Shown piece after piece: positions 36,880 to 48,200 of a stretch of DNA of 64,000 bases (positions are counted from its first letter, which is position 1; each line of letters starts with the position of its first letter). The notes below the pieces were generated by a model. The model was not told where the DNA came from. It did not search any database and saw only the letters and a program-made list of their open reading frames with translations. Source of the DNA: Theristus sp. LFF4_11 (lineage: Eukaryota > Nematoda > Chromadorea > Monhysterida > Xyalidae). The stretch is from the NCBI GenBank assembly GCA_030248135.1, contig JASANC010002525.1, positions 28,929 to 92,928 on the forward strand, written 5' to 3'. The position numbers and the translations under genes are program-made.

Positions 36880-38156
36880 AACAAAACTTCCAAGTGATTG
36901 TGGCAATGTTATTCTGCTGTATTTTGTGCTTTGGTGTTTTTTTGGAGTTGTGATTATTCAAGTGATAACTGAGGTTTTTCTTGAAACCTAATCCCTTTTA
37001 CATTTTCAAATTGTATGTAATACCGTAAAGTCTTGCATATAAGGTCTCCTTATATAAATTTGAAAATCAAAAATTTCTGAAAAAAGTGGAATTTCGTGTG
37101 ACAGCTTTATAAGTGGGAGGAGGTCTTATAAAGCGAACATCAGGAATTCCGGGCCTTATAAACGGAATAGGATTTCGACCATGTCAAAATTTTGAATTTT
37201 TTGGTTTCCCGCCCTGTGACACTCCGCCCACTTTTGGGTGGGGGTCTTATAATTGGGAGGAACCTTATATGCGACTTTACGGTAAATGATGTGGTTTTTG
37301 GTGCACCAACCAAAAATAATTGGCCAGTTTGCAAGATGTATAGCCATATTGTGAGGCAGCCTGTGCGTCCGTCGATTCAAACGGCTCCCCTGCCCCGCGG
37401 CGGGCACCGCGGTCCGCGTCGAGGCCGTCTTTGCCGACAGACAGCTGGCTGCACCGCATACGATGACCGAATTCCCCCGCGTCTCTGAACCACGAAGGTC
37501 GCGTGGCCACCTCCACAATATGCGGATTTGAGCTGTTATTGTTTGACTGACTATTGCTAGTCATTCTGTCGGTTGGATTAGTGTGTGTTGGGCGAAAAAC
37601 ACAAGTGAAGCTAAAACTTTACTAAAGATAAAACAAACTAAACCGGTTACCTACTGGCCCGGCGTGCTTCACCTATGTCGCCCAGACGCCCAGTTCAACG
37701 AACAGGCGTCGAAACAATGTCGCCGAACGCCTCTGCAACTGAGGCGCGAGCGACAGCTACGCGGCACTTTCACAACCAACAAAACCCCTAAACGTTTTCG
37801 TGCGTTTGGTATTTTATTTTATGGATGTGAAGTACAAAGATTACGTTAGATCACAGAGATTAAATGCACTGAGCAACCGTAATCAAAGAATAGTTTAACA
37901 TTTGTAAAAGAATAGATTTGATGGAATCAAATTGAAATGCATTTGGTGAAGAAAGGGAAGATCGTTGCAGAGCACAACGAAACGTTGACTCTACAATATA
38001 GCCAAGTGAAGCAACCCAAAAACTTCGTTTTTTTTATCTTGGCCACATGTTTTCTTTCACACACACGTTTTCGATAAAAAAATTGCGGTTTACCATAACA
38101 TAACGCAACTTTTGGCGTGTTTCGAAACAAAAAACCAGCTGCAAACACGGTCAACC
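36880..38156. other. Intergenic region with R4 copy 3 and a GC-rich block
   Basis: Contains R4 (37021-37284), then a GC-rich block at about 37340-37790 with coding-like composition on both strands but no convincing start, splice chain or family match. From 37800 to 38156 I see nothing beyond AT-rich upstream sequence of the next gene. Confidence 0.45.
37021..37284. repeat. R4 MITE, copy 3
   Basis: TACCGTAAAGTCTTGCATAT at the left and GCGACTTTACGGTA at the right, with a CTTATAAGTGGGAGG arm (AGTGGGAGGAGGTCTTATAA). Full length, between the HES and Vps62-like genes. Confidence 0.88.
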
Positions 38157-41100
38157 ATGACGTTCCCTAAATCAACTCTGACTTCCGAATCACGACTTTC
38201 GACCAGCTTCATACTATTGGTGGTGATTATTTCACAATGCTACTCCGAAACCGAACAGCAAACGGCGACTGAATTGGCACAGCAACTGCAGCAAACATTC
38301 TTGCCAAGTTTGCCAAGTTTTGCGAATAATTATGCTCTTTCAAAGTATGTTTTTGTAATACGATGAAACGAAACTCTTTTTTCAGCTCGAGATGTGAACG
38401 CAATCAAGTTGTTTCCGTCGAATCAGTACACATTTGTGCGGTTCCTTTGATTTTTTTAAAAAACACTTGCACTTCGAAAAATCACATACAGTCTATCTCG
38501 CTGATAGGTATATGCAACTAGCTGATTGGTTGGTTATGAGCAATTCTTAGCGCTGATTGGTTAGTCAACACGTCAGGTTGCATATATTTTCCAGATGGAC
38601 TGCAAGTTCAAGTGATTTGGTGCACCGTGGACATCATGCATGTCCATTTTCGAGCTTTCGAAATTCTGCCACTTTAGAATACAATGAACGTGCTTGTTAT
38701 AACGATGCATGCGACATCAACCCAGTATGACCCTTTTCGTGAACGTCCCCCTGTAGATCTGGGACGACCGCGAGTCTGGCGCTGACCTTGACATGACCAA
38801 CTGGCGACTCGACTCATGCTTTGGTTGCGTCAGTTTGGGCGACATTGCAACACCCTGTGATCGGTGTCAGACGCCCGCGTTCGAATCGGCCGGCGCACAG
38901 ACCGGCTCGGACGCAACGGCACTCACCAGGTACGGTAATAAACGCTGAATGTACGCTAAAGTTTGTTTGTAGAAACCTGTCACTTTTTTCGCAGAATACA
39001 GAGCGCGCGAAACTTTGAATTACAGCAATTGTATTTGAAGAAGAAGGAATGTATCGGGTTTTGGTTGAAATCAAACACCGCAATTGTGACTAAATTTGTC
39101 TTCTCTCCAGCCAGTTTTTGTTTTTTTTTCTTGTCTCCGTATTCAGCTAAAAAACTGTGTGACAGGTTCAGGTATAAAGAAACACTGCAAACAAACGTTG
39201 TACTGATTGGCGGATTGAAAAACTTTCGTCATACTACAACGTGCAAGCACTGTTTCTGGCGGTTTCGCCTGGTCAGCGTATACCGCAACCGCATATACCG
39301 CATACCTCACATATCGCGGCAGCGCCACCGGTCTCCAGTTCATCTGGGATGACCACGGCAGTGGCGGCACCTATGACGTCACATGGTGGGCGCCGCTTTG
39401 CCCGCCAGGCTACTCTGCCATCGGGCATGTCGCTGGCACGAAATACAACGAGGCACCGGCGAAGGATGTCTGGCCAGCGTGTGTCAAGGATGACTACGTA
39501 CAACCGGTCGGTATTTTTTTTATTTGTATGCAAGTGCTCCAGCAATTTAGAGACAACTTCCAGTTCAACGCTTCATGATTCCTGTTGGAATCGCACAACG
39601 CTGCAGGACTTTGCTGGTCGTGCGGCTGTAGTGTCCAGCCACGGCGCGCTCTGAACATTTGGAATTAATTGATTGCCTGGTGTTTTTCGCTTTATGTGTG
39701 GTGAAGCGGTGTGAATTGAAAGATACTCGTACATATGTGACGGTTCAACATGAATGGGCCTTTGTGCATTTGTGCTTTGGCCTCTTCAGCTAGAACACAG
39801 AACGGTGCATCGTCGTTTTTTTCGGCTTCTGGCCGGATTTTTGCCGTTAAGCTCAATTAAGCCTAATGAATTATTTAAATAGGCATCACTGAAAACCATT
39901 TCCTTGCTAAACAAAAGCACTAAACGCTTCATCTTGTTTCGATGCCACGATGGCACGCCACCATAGTCAACCGTGCAATATTCCCTTTCAATTTCAGGGC
40001 ACTTGGAAGTTCATCTACAACGACGCTGGGAGCGGCGCCACACTGGACGGATCGGCGTTCGAGGCTGAGGATGAAATCGGCGGTGTGCCGCTGCATTTGT
40101 TCAGTGCCACAAGGTTGGTCGGTTCGCATCTGCAGCGGACTGTGGAGGGGCTGTGTGTAGTCCTTGTCTGAACGCAATGCACTCTGTTATACAGTCGCAA
40201 ACAAACACGCAGACACGTGTGTGCTGCTGTCATATATCTGCGCATGAGTTTGTCTGTGTGTATCGTGCAGCACGTTTTCGTGCAGGGCCTGTTCAGTTCA
40301 GATTAGAACTACAGTCGAACTCTAAATTATAGGGAATTAGTTGAATGACTGGTGGTCACGTGATGCATGCTTCCTATGCAGGCATTGCTGTGGAGCGTCG
40401 TCTGTCGGAGTCTGTCGTCCTACACAGAAAGCATGCATCACGTGTCTGTCGACCAACCAATCAGCTGATTCCCTATAAGTTAGAGCATGACTGTATGTGC
40501 ACGGTATAACCGGTTCACAATTCTGTCACAACCTTTCTCGCTTGTAACTTCGCTGTGCCAGCTGTCACTGCAACCCGAATTGGCCGGCACGAACATTGAA
40601 ATCGTCTGCAGTGACGTTTGTGAACAGCACACTCGCTTTTGGCCGTCCGTTGCGCGGTATCACGATTGAAAACGTTCAGTATGAGCTGCGACGCACGAAC
40701 ACGCGCCACATCGAGACGGTTTTGTGAACGTTTTTTGTAATCATCAGTTGATTGGCTGCATTTTAACTGGCTGTCGCTGATTGGTCTCCAGTAAATCAAC
40801 GTGCTCGGAAGAGTTACAACTAGTTTTACAACTTGGAAGTTTTACAGAAACGTTACAAATAAAGGTGTTTTGCATCAATTCTTCATGCATCAATTCAATT
40901 CTGCATGGATGTTTTGATTTGATCTCGATTTCCATGCGTTTGCGATGCGAAAGAAAGCTGTTCTTCAGATCTCGAGGCAGAGTTTGAAAAACTTCAAACT
41001 CGAACACCAGTGGGTGGCTGCTGAAGACTTAAGAGCTTGGAGTGCCTGTGAAAATCAGAACGACGCTTCCATTTGTTTCAAACGAAACCCAAGAGTTTAC

Positions 41101-41647
41101 GTTTAAATATGGACAAAATGTGCAGTCCGGCGTCAGTGAGGCAAGTGTTCTGTTGTTATTGCTTTCTACTGTTAAGGGGCAATCATGAAGCAATGTTTAG
41201 TGACTGCGTAGCTAACTTTTAACACAGCTACACGTCACTAAATACTGCTTTCATGAATGCCCCATCACAGAACGTCCACTGAAGAATTTTGCTTTGCAGC
41301 TGCGCGTGAAAAATGGCGATTTTGTTCAGCTTATAGTTTACACAACACAGTTCGTTCAGATCAGCATGGTCAACGCGCTAAATCAAGTATTTTTAACACG
41401 CGAGGTATCAATCGACATTTTCAGAGCACCAAGAATCACTGCACGAAACCAACGGTCGAAGCGACGGTTAAAGAAATTCCGTTCACAGCCGATTTTATGC
41501 TGGAGGTCAGTTTTTCTTGGAGTTTGATAGCAAAAAACATATGATTTCCGTTTGTTTTTCTTTCAGACTGATAAAGTTGAACGACATAAAACGCTGAAAT
41601 TGCGCGGTACATACGGCACTATTCGTTATCGTGACATGTGTCCTTAA
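38157..41647 (+). CDS. Secreted protein with Vps62/DUF946-type repeats and an aerolysin-like tail
   Basis: Ten exons keep phase: 38157-38344, 38386-38425, 38757-38929, 39248-39506, 39998-40113, 40562-40718, 41036-41131, 41300-41368, 41425-41505, 41567-41647; about 419 residues. A signal peptide (TSFILLVVIISQCYS) begins the chain. Three repeats resemble the Vps62/DUF946 pattern W-x-D-x-G-S-G-A-x-x-D: IWDDRESGADLDMTNW with VSLGDIA; FIWDDHGSGGTYDVTWWAP with PPGYSAIGHVAG; and FIYNDAGSGATLDGSAF. The tail looks like the beta-pore module of the aerolysin/ETX-MTX2 superfamily: Thr/Ser-rich alternating strands (VSNETQEFTFKYGQNV), GDFVQLIVYTTQF, VKEIPFTADFML, and a closing GTYGTIRY strand. Family calls are from pattern only. 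Natterins combine a different lectin-like module with the same tail. The tail exons are the least certain, especially the 56 bp intron 41369-41424. Confidence 0.65.
38487..38604. repeat. R3 MITE, copy 3
   Basis: TACAGTCTATCTCGCTGATA and CCAGATGGACTGCA ends with inner GCTGATTGGTTGGTTATGAG. It lies in the second intron of the Vps62/aerolysin-like gene. Confidence 0.8.
38955..39050. repeat. R9 half copy
   Basis: CTGTCACTTTTTTCGCAGAA and TACAGAGCGCG match the arms of R9 copies 1 and 2. It lies in the intron between the third and fourth exons of the Vps62/aerolysin-like gene. Confidence 0.4.
40190..40270. repeat. R8 element, copy 2
   Basis: TACAGTCGCAAACAAACACG and GTTTGTCTGTGTGTATCGTG form a short inverted repeat related to 6535. 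Intronic, close to R2 copy 4. Confidence 0.5.
40310..40495. repeat. R2 MITE, copy 4
   Basis: TACAGTCGAACTCTAAATTA and GAGCATGACTGTA ends; contains GGTGGTCACGTGATGC and GCATGCATCACGTG. Intronic in the Vps62/aerolysin-like gene. Confidence 0.88.
41172..41264. repeat. R1 MITE, copy 8
   Basis: TTAAGGGGCAATCATGAAGC at the left; the right arm ACTGCTTTCATGAATGCCCC has lost the TTAA. It ends 36 bp before the acceptor of the eighth exon of the Vps62/aerolysin-like gene. Confidence 0.82.
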
Positions 41648-42296
41648 ACATGTTGGGTCTTTTGTTTGTCGGATCAACAATTCTACCAGATGTGCGTTTG
41701 GGTTGCACAGCGTTGGGTCGCCTTTGTTTCCACTACGCATAAGTCATGATTTCCGCTATATGCAAGCCACAAATACCGTCAAATCATACTCGTGTTTTTT
41801 ATCAGCGTGTTTCACGCAAGGCAAAAAAGGCAATTCAAATTTCGATTTTGAACAAAAATAGCAACAGAACTCAAGCCTACAATGGCGTTTTTACAATGTT
41901 ACGTTACAACAACAGTTCCCTGAACGCTTTGTGGAATTTGTTTTCATAATAAAATACGAAATGGAGTAAACCAGTGCGGTGCCACATGACACTAACAACA
42001 AATGGAACAGAACACGAGATAAAAACCAAACAAAACGAAAGTAGACTGGAGAATTAAAAAAAATGCGAAATCAAGAATCAAAAGAAGCCTTCGGATCCCC
42101 ATCAACAAAAAAAACAATGGGTCAACGTTTCTTTGACTTTCTCACGCTTTGTCGTCCTGAAATGGTTGCAAAAAAAGTTTCGAGATTCAAAAAGACCTTC
42201 TATATTTCGCTCGGACAGAAACCAGCCACACATTCCAGTCGGCTTCAATCTAAATTGAAAGAAAAATCCAAAACTCAAAAAGTAAAATCCAACAAA
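41648..42296. other. Spacer between convergent genes
   Basis: The last 650 bp between the Vps62/aerolysin-like stop and the condensin D3 stop on the opposite strand. An AATAAA at about 41947 could serve the plus-strand gene. A plus-strand 81-codon frame (42063-42308) overlaps the end of the condensin gene and is not supported. Confidence 0.5.
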
Positions 42297-45200
42297 CTAA
42301 AAAAGTAAAAACCAACTCGGCGTCGTGACCGGCGGTGGCATGTCCGCGTCGCCAGACGAGCGCACACGTTTGGCAGCTGGCGACTGGCTTGGCGTCACGA
42401 CGAGTGCGGCAGTGGCGGCGGCGTTGTTGCCAGCTGGCATCGCCGTCACGTCCAGGTGGAACGTCAGGTCGCCGAGTTGAGCGCCGTGCTGCGGCGTGCT
42501 GACGGCGCGCGTCGGCAGTGGGCCGGCTGAGGACGAGTGCCGGGTGACTGAATAAAGGTGCATTCATGACGCAGTAGTCAGTGATCGCACAGCTACGCGT
42601 CACTAAATACTGCTTCATGAATGCGCCTTAAGAACAGTAGGAAATGGAAAACACGCGAATGACAGAAAATTCAACAGTTGATTGCAGACTGTGTCGCTGA
42701 GTGAAAAGCACGGAATACAAGAGATTAGATCTCCGACAGGCTGCCTTTTAGATAAACGACCGAAACAGCGATCACAATCAAAAGTGACCGAAAACCGCAG
42801 ACCAATGGTGGTGGGTGACTGGTGCCCCTCGGACACAGCTCTCAACAGAGGCTGACCTCTCGATAGAGCATCGACTCACGGCCACACGAAACTCACTCAG
42901 TCGTCCCCACCCATAACTAAACCTTCGGAGCTTGCTTAATTCTGGAACCGGTTGGCATGAAGGGAGGAACACAAATTTCAAAAAAAACCAACCACACGAA
43001 TCTGCACAAAAACGAAACCGGATCACTCACAATAATGCACGACCGAACTCTGGCGTAGAGAGCGTCGTCTCGTCGCGGTCTCTCCCGATTCCCCGGCCGT
43101 CGTCGTCGGCTTCTTCGACGTTCGGGCGCGCTTCGTCGGCCGATTCTCCGATTCGGTTTCGTGTCGTTCGGCTGTCCGTCGCGGCGACGCCACCGGCGTT
43201 TTGTCGTGTTGCGGCGTGTTTTCCGCCGTTGCTGGCGTGTTCGTTCGGTCTCGGACACACGCGACTGTCGCCAGTCGTTCGGTCAGTTCGGCAACGTTTT
43301 CGCCGTTATTGCCAGTCGGCTCGCTTTTTATGACATCAGTTTCAGTACGGCCGAGAGTGCGCGACGCTGCTGGCTCCTCTGGTGGCTGGAATGATTTTTT
43401 TGGTTTCTCGATTTGTACCACTCGCGGGGCTGCGGTGCACCGCGATGCGGCAACTAAGTGCACGTTGCCACACTATCGATAATGATGTACGACTTTGACG
43501 CACGATGTTTTTTGCAGACCGTAATTTTCTCCTTTGTCCCTCCCAATACGTTAGCAGCGCATAATTTTGCATAATTTTGCAAATCGCTGTTTGTTTGTTC
43601 AATTTCTAATAAACAATCTTCAAAATACAAGAAAAAAGTTTCCCAGTCGCACTATATCGGCCAAACCTCTTTCTCTTGCGGCTCAATGCCCGATGTCGAC
43701 GTTTCCATCGGCTCCTGATCCAACTGCGGTTGCCGCAACGGTTGTGGAGACTGTTCATGAGCACCAACATCAGCACCAGCATCAGCATTAGCGCCAGCAT
43801 CAGCATTAGCATCAGCATCAGCACTAGCATCAGCATTAGCATCAGCATCAGCACCAGCACCTGCTGCACTCGGTCGAGCAAATTTTTCAGCGCCAGATAC
43901 GCCACGACGGGGACGTACGACCGTCTGCGCTAGGCGCTTTTGACGTTCCAGTTGTTGTTTGTCGCCTGCCAGTGCGTCACTGCGAGAGCGAATTGGGAAC
44001 GATTAAGAAAGTGAACGTGTTTGCTTGTTCAGCACCAACCAATGAAAACTTCATCTGTATGTCGTCTGTCATTGCACCATGCATCCTTGTTCGATGTCGA
44101 TTGAAAACAAATACTTGCGTTGTGACATGTGTGCTACATTCCAAATGCTGCGGCTTACGCTGCACCCAATGAGCAAGTCTACTCCACTTAGAAGGCGAGG
44201 CGAGTGACACGTTTTTCGGGTCAAAGTTGTGAATCAATTCATTCTTCCTCGCGGTTCTTTATTCCCAAAAGCACATCTATTCCGGAAGCAAACAATGCCA
44301 ATGCACCGTTGTTGTTGTCGTCCATCGCCGGGCATCCGCTCACTCGCACGTATCAGTCGTTCACGGCGTCGTCCCAGTTCTTCCGTCCAGCCGCGAATGG
44401 TTGCCTGCAGGAAAAACATACAGTCGAACTCTGAAATATAGGCTATCAGTCGACTGGTTGGTGGTCACGTGATGCATGGATTCTATGCAAACCAAACTCC
44501 GCCTCCCAGCAATTCATGCACAGAATGCATGCATCAACCAATCAGTTAGTTGGATATTTATTGAGTTCGACTGTAGGTTATCGGCCGATTGGTTGGTGGT
44601 CACCGTCACGTGATGCACAGGCTTTCAGTGCAGGCGTTGCTGTGGAGTGGTAGAGTCTGTCCTGCACGGAAAAGCACGCATCAAGTGATCACCAACCCAA
44701 CCAATCAGCTGATTGCCTATAATTTACAGTTGGACAGCGTTCAAATTCTGGCGTTCGTCTTCTAAAAACCACCAGAAATCGCCCAAAAGGCCAATCCGTA
44801 CACTCGCGTGCGCTGACGCCAGGCGTCACCTTAGCACGTGCAGCTGCGCTGTTTGCATGCTGCCTGAATGTGTGGCGAACGTGACTCCAGCGCTTCAAGA
44901 GCCTCCTTGAATGGCGCTAAAGCTGACGCCACCTTGGCATTCCGCCGGTGCTGTGCGGCGGCATCGGGCGTCGCAAACAGCGCGTGCTCGTCATTCGCGT
45001 CGTCAGCCGCTGGCTGAACGCCACCGTCACCAATGACGCCAACGCCAGCTGGCGTGTCGCGCGCGTCAACGGCCGCTCGCAGTAAGCCGACGCGATGCGG
45101 CGTTCGTCGCTCGAGCAGCAGACGTTCGCGGTCACGGCGGCGTTTTTCTAAAAATTTGTGAAAAAAAACCGTGCGCAAGAATAATTTCTTGGGTGTTTTT

Positions 45201-48200
45201 GATGAAAATGTGCGAAATTTTGAGTCGTTTCAATTGTTTTTTTTGACGAAGTAGATGAAATCATAAAGATGTGCCGGAAATTTCACAATGGGACCGGTTC
45301 AGTCATTGTCGACGGTCAAACATGCCTGAAATCCGCAACTTGTCAAGTCAAGTCAAGTTTTATAAGTTTTATTTGTAAGCCTCACGGCCAGTTCACATCA
45401 ACACAATCGCAAAACGTCCATTATGCAAACTTTTTGTAAAATCTTCCACAAGCCATAATCGTGCCAACAATCCACATGCCACAATTGACAGCGTAATTTC
45501 AACATTTTTATACTAAAAATTGTGAAAAAAAGAGATTATCGAAAAAACGAACTGACCGATGATTCGTTGTTTTCGTTCTTCGTCCTTTTGCTGCGCCTCG
45601 CGGAACATCTGCATGTCGTAGGCGACCTCAGCTGCAGTGCGCGGGTCAGACTCTAACACCTGAAAGAGAAAAATGTCATTCTGATGTGAAATTCGAGTCC
45701 AGCACAGCACTCTGATTGGTCGCACACTAGGAACAATGCCGACTTCAGGTTTCAGCTGATTCGACTGACTGAGTTGAAGTCACCAACCAATCAATCAACA
45801 AAAATTAATTAATCAATCAACCAATCAATCAACAAAAATCAATCAACCAATCAACCAACAAATCAATCAATCCAGCTCGTTGCAACAAGAACAGCTGCTT
45901 TGAACTCTGATGCACTTTGTTTCAATATAACGAACATTGGCCAAAAAAACCGAACCAACCTCTTTCACTTCCGCTTCAAAATCGACCATCAGCTGACGAA
46001 GATAGAGCATCAGATGACGCAGCAATGGACTGTTGCTCTCGACCAGAACCGTTTTCACGCTCATCAATTTTGGAATGATCTTGTCGATTGTGGCCTTTTT
46101 GATCAGGTGCGTCATCGCCTGCAAATGGATTACACTACAAGTTGTTCATACAGTTTTATCGGAGTTTTCTGCTTTTTCGCGAAATAAAATGGAATGGAAT
46201 GGAATGAAAAGGTTCGTTTGAGAGATAGAAGAAAACTCATAGATCTATTGCGCGAGGTTGCGTGAAATGGTTGCCCAAAATGCGTGAGCAAATGCAAAAG
46301 CCGCTTATTTGTGTTGTGTTTGGGTTTTCACAAAACTTTCTGATTCTGACTGTATCCCACCAGGTGCACAAATTGCATCTACGGTATCTAGACAGTTTCG
46401 CTGTTTACATTGGATGTTTAGCAGAAAGAAAGAATAAAAACGGGAGTTTCAGCCAAAAACACACAACCCCCTGGATGCGAAAAAACCATAATCTCGCGCG
46501 CTAATTTGACCGGCTTTCGCGGCGTTGACCAATCAGCGGTGTTGCCAATCAGCCAATCAGCAACACGCATCACACCAACCGACCCTGTTGTGAACGTATT
46601 GATCGGCCTGCTGCATCACGTGCATGTCATCCTCCTCTGGCTCGTCATCGTGCGTCTTCTTCTGGTTCTTCATCACCGACAGTCGAATTCCGTCCAACGT
46701 CAGAATCTATTACGAAATTAACGAGTGGTCTTGTGGAAAACGTGGTACAGATTTCTTGAAATCGGAAACGAAGGATGTTGGAAAACATGCAACAGCATTG
46801 TAGTCACAACACAGAACATTACTACATTCTGAAATGACAATAGAAACGTAAGCACACGCGAGTCAAAGAAAACGTTACACCACACCGGTCGCACGGCTAT
46901 ATTCTCCTAACATCAATCAATCAATGAACTACCAATCAATCATTCAATCAGCCAATCAACAACTGAATCAATTAGGCCAACGAAAAACGAAACAAGCAAT
47001 CAATCAATCAACCAATGATTCAATGGCACGACTGAATCAATCAGCAAATTAACAACTGAACCAATCATCAGCCAATCAATCAACCATTCCATCAACCCAC
47101 CAATCAGCAAACGCACCTTCAGCGTGTCCCCGATCAGTCCGTGCGTGTCCGCGTTCACCAGTATCAATTTATCTGCCACCTGACCGAGCACGTCCATGGT
47201 CAGTTTCAGCATCAGATCAAACTTTTCATAATCGTCCAGTTGGTGCAGCATGAATTCGTACAACCGCTGGCGGTTTTGCTCGTTCGGTTTTCCTGAAAAA
47301 ACGTAAGAGCTTTTTTCTTCTGAACGTGAAACGTCAACAATTTGTTGATAACCCGCAAAACACTTCAATTTTAAAGGCGCATTTACGAAGCCGTATTTAG
47401 TGACGCGTAGCTGTGTTGAAAGTAACATAGCTACGCGGTCACTAAATGAATGCCGCTTAAAACAATTTGGTTGCACAATTTCACAACCGTTCCAAAGACC
47501 GGTGACACCTTTCAACGTGAACACTTTCTGCTCGCGGTCACTGTCCATGGCGACCACGTCCTCGCTTGTCCAGTTGGAATGGCGACATCCGTTGAAGTGG
47601 TAGACGCACTCGACGAAATGCTGCGCGAACATCTTCGGGAAACGCAGCTGCGAAACAGACAAACGCAATAAGTACCGTAAAGTCTTGCATATAAGGTCTC
47701 CTTACATAAATTTGAAAATCAAAAATTTCTGAAAAAAGTGGAATTTTGTGTGACAACCTTATAAGTGGGAGGAGGTCTTATAAAGCGAAGATTAGGAATT
47801 ACGGGCCTTATAAACGGGGTGGATTTCGACCAAGTCAAAATTTTATTTTTTTTTGGTTTACCGCCGTGTGCCACTCCGCCCACTTTTGGGTGGGGGTCTT
47901 ATAAATGAGAGGAACCTTATATGCAAGACTTTACGGTATACAAGACACCGTCGTTGGATTCATATTCAAGTGCCATGTGAAATGTTTTCCGCGTTCATGG
48001 CACAAAGTACGAATTCATTTTTGAATTGCAGAAAGAATCTGGTTGCCAGCACGCCACAGATTCGCTCGAGCAACAAGAAAACTTATAAAATAGCTTACTT
48101 TCCCAAAGAAGCGTGAGAAAATGCCGCAGCCGGTAATTTCTGCATTTCTTTGGCTTTTCACAAAACATAAAAAACAGTATTTTGTGCCATGAACACGACA

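Noticed and set aside
36762..36953. Alternative frame of the last HES exon giving a hydrophobic tail (VIVAMLFCCILCFGVFLEL)
   Set aside because: The phase-1 junction from the preceding exon selects the frame ending WRPW, which is the expected family C-terminus.
41257..41544. Single uninterrupted frame over the eighth and ninth exons of the Vps62/aerolysin-like gene
   Set aside because: The first half in that frame has no strand-like pattern. The split model with a 56 bp intron gives GDFVQLIVYTTQF and keeps phase on both sides. Some doubt remains.
42063..42308. Plus-strand 81-codon Lys-rich open frame
   Set aside because: It overlaps the end of the condensin D3 coding sequence on the other strand and lies in an A-rich spacer. 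The composition alone explains the open frame.
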